From positions 7,969,501 through 8,033,500 of the forward strand of contig CM042560.1 in NCBI GenBank assembly GCA_023630585.1: DNA of 64,000 nucleotides. Direction: 5' to 3'. The notes beneath the pieces were generated by a model. It saw only the letters and a program-made list of their open reading frames with translations, searched no databases and had not been told where the DNA came from. Position numbers and translations under genes: made by a program. This DNA comes from Cranoglanis bouderius (taxonomy: Eukaryota > Chordata > Actinopteri > Siluriformes > Cranoglanididae). Positions 63,526-64,000 of the stretch are shown piece by piece; positions within the stretch are counted from its first letter, which is position 1; each line of letters begins with the position of its first letter.

Positions 63526-64000
63526 TGTGAAAAAGTGATTTCTTCTGTTTGTGTATATCTCATACTGAATTGTTTCAGAAATTAAAATGAAATCTAAGAT
63601 AAAACAAAGGCAACCTGAGTAAACACAAAATATAGCTTTTAAATGATAATGTTATTTATTGAAGCAAAAAGTTTTCCAATGTCAACTGGGACTGTGTGAA
63701 AATGTATTTGCCCCCATAGTTAGTAATTCCCCAAATCTATGAAACTGCATTCATAATGAGGTTCAGCTGGACTAGACGCAACCAGGCCTGATTACTGCCA
63801 GCCCTGTTCAATCAAATCAACACTTAAATAGAACTTTTTCAACAGCATGAAGTTGGTTAAAAGGTCTTACCCAGTAACACACTATGCCAAAACTGAAAGA
63901 AATTCCAGAAATGATGAGGAAGAAAGTGATTGAAATACATCAGTCAGGGAAGGGTTACAAAGCTATTTCAAATGCTCTGGGACTCCAAAGAACCACAGTG
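63526..64000 (+). mobile_element. Tc1-like element cut by the window edge
   Basis: GTTGTGAAAAAGTGATTTCT, TCTCATACTGAATTGTTTC and AGGCAACCTGAGTAAACAC are the same terminal family as at 60.4 kb. Toward the right edge, ATGCCAAAACTGAAAGAAAT starts a transposase-like frame (AGAAATTCCAGAAATGATGA, AGGGTTACAAAGC, CTGGGACTCCAAAGAACCAC). The element continues outside the window. Confidence 0.8.

Overview
This is teleost fish nuclear DNA. The evidence is two vertebrate multi-exon genes on the + strand, abundant Tc1/mariner-like transposon remnants of fish type, fish-type SINE/LINE tails, and long (GT)n, (AT)n and (ATT)n microsatellites. The density of Tc1-like elements would fit a catfish or a related ostariophysan, but the species cannot be fixed from this sequence.

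Layout. Bases 1 to about 16,350 are a compound satellite with higher-order structure that continues past the left edge. It is built from a spacer of about 0.32 kb plus core subunits of about 166 bp and about 131 bp. About 16.35-20.45 kb is AT-rich intergenic DNA with transposon relics. From 20,670 to 27,579 lies dnpep (aspartyl aminopeptidase, M18 family). It was reconstructed as 14 coding exons and 469 residues, with every junction in phase and all metal-ligand motifs intact. About 27.9-30.0 kb is intergenic relic DNA. From 30,320 to 59,553 lies ptprn (IA-2/ICA512, a catalytically dead receptor-type PTP of dense-core vesicles). It was reconstructed as 23 coding exons and 929 residues. Its intron 19 carries a mir-153 hairpin, as at the mammalian PTPRN locus. 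From 60.3 kb to the end is transposon-rich intergenic DNA with no gene that I can support.

The two genes are head-to-tail neighbours in the same transcriptional direction and, as I recall the human map, are also close on human 2q35, so this looks like conserved linkage. They are not functionally coupled: DNPEP is a soluble peptidase, while PTPRN and miR-153 both act in neuroendocrine secretory-vesicle biology.

Most interesting signals: (i) satellite unit lengths that all fit 434 + 166a + 131b; (ii) a short hairpin in the satellite core whose stem is largely kept while its 3-nt loop varies; (iii) a CpG-rich, donor-terminated block in ptprn intron 12 that looks like an unannotated alternative first exon, followed 1.3 kb downstream by two perfect RFX X-box motifs; (iv) the dnpep exon 2 splice donor formed by the first bases of a (GT)n microsatellite; (v) the intronic mir-153.

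All exon boundaries were read by eye from splice signals, phase continuity and remembered family sequence. No alignment or database search was run.
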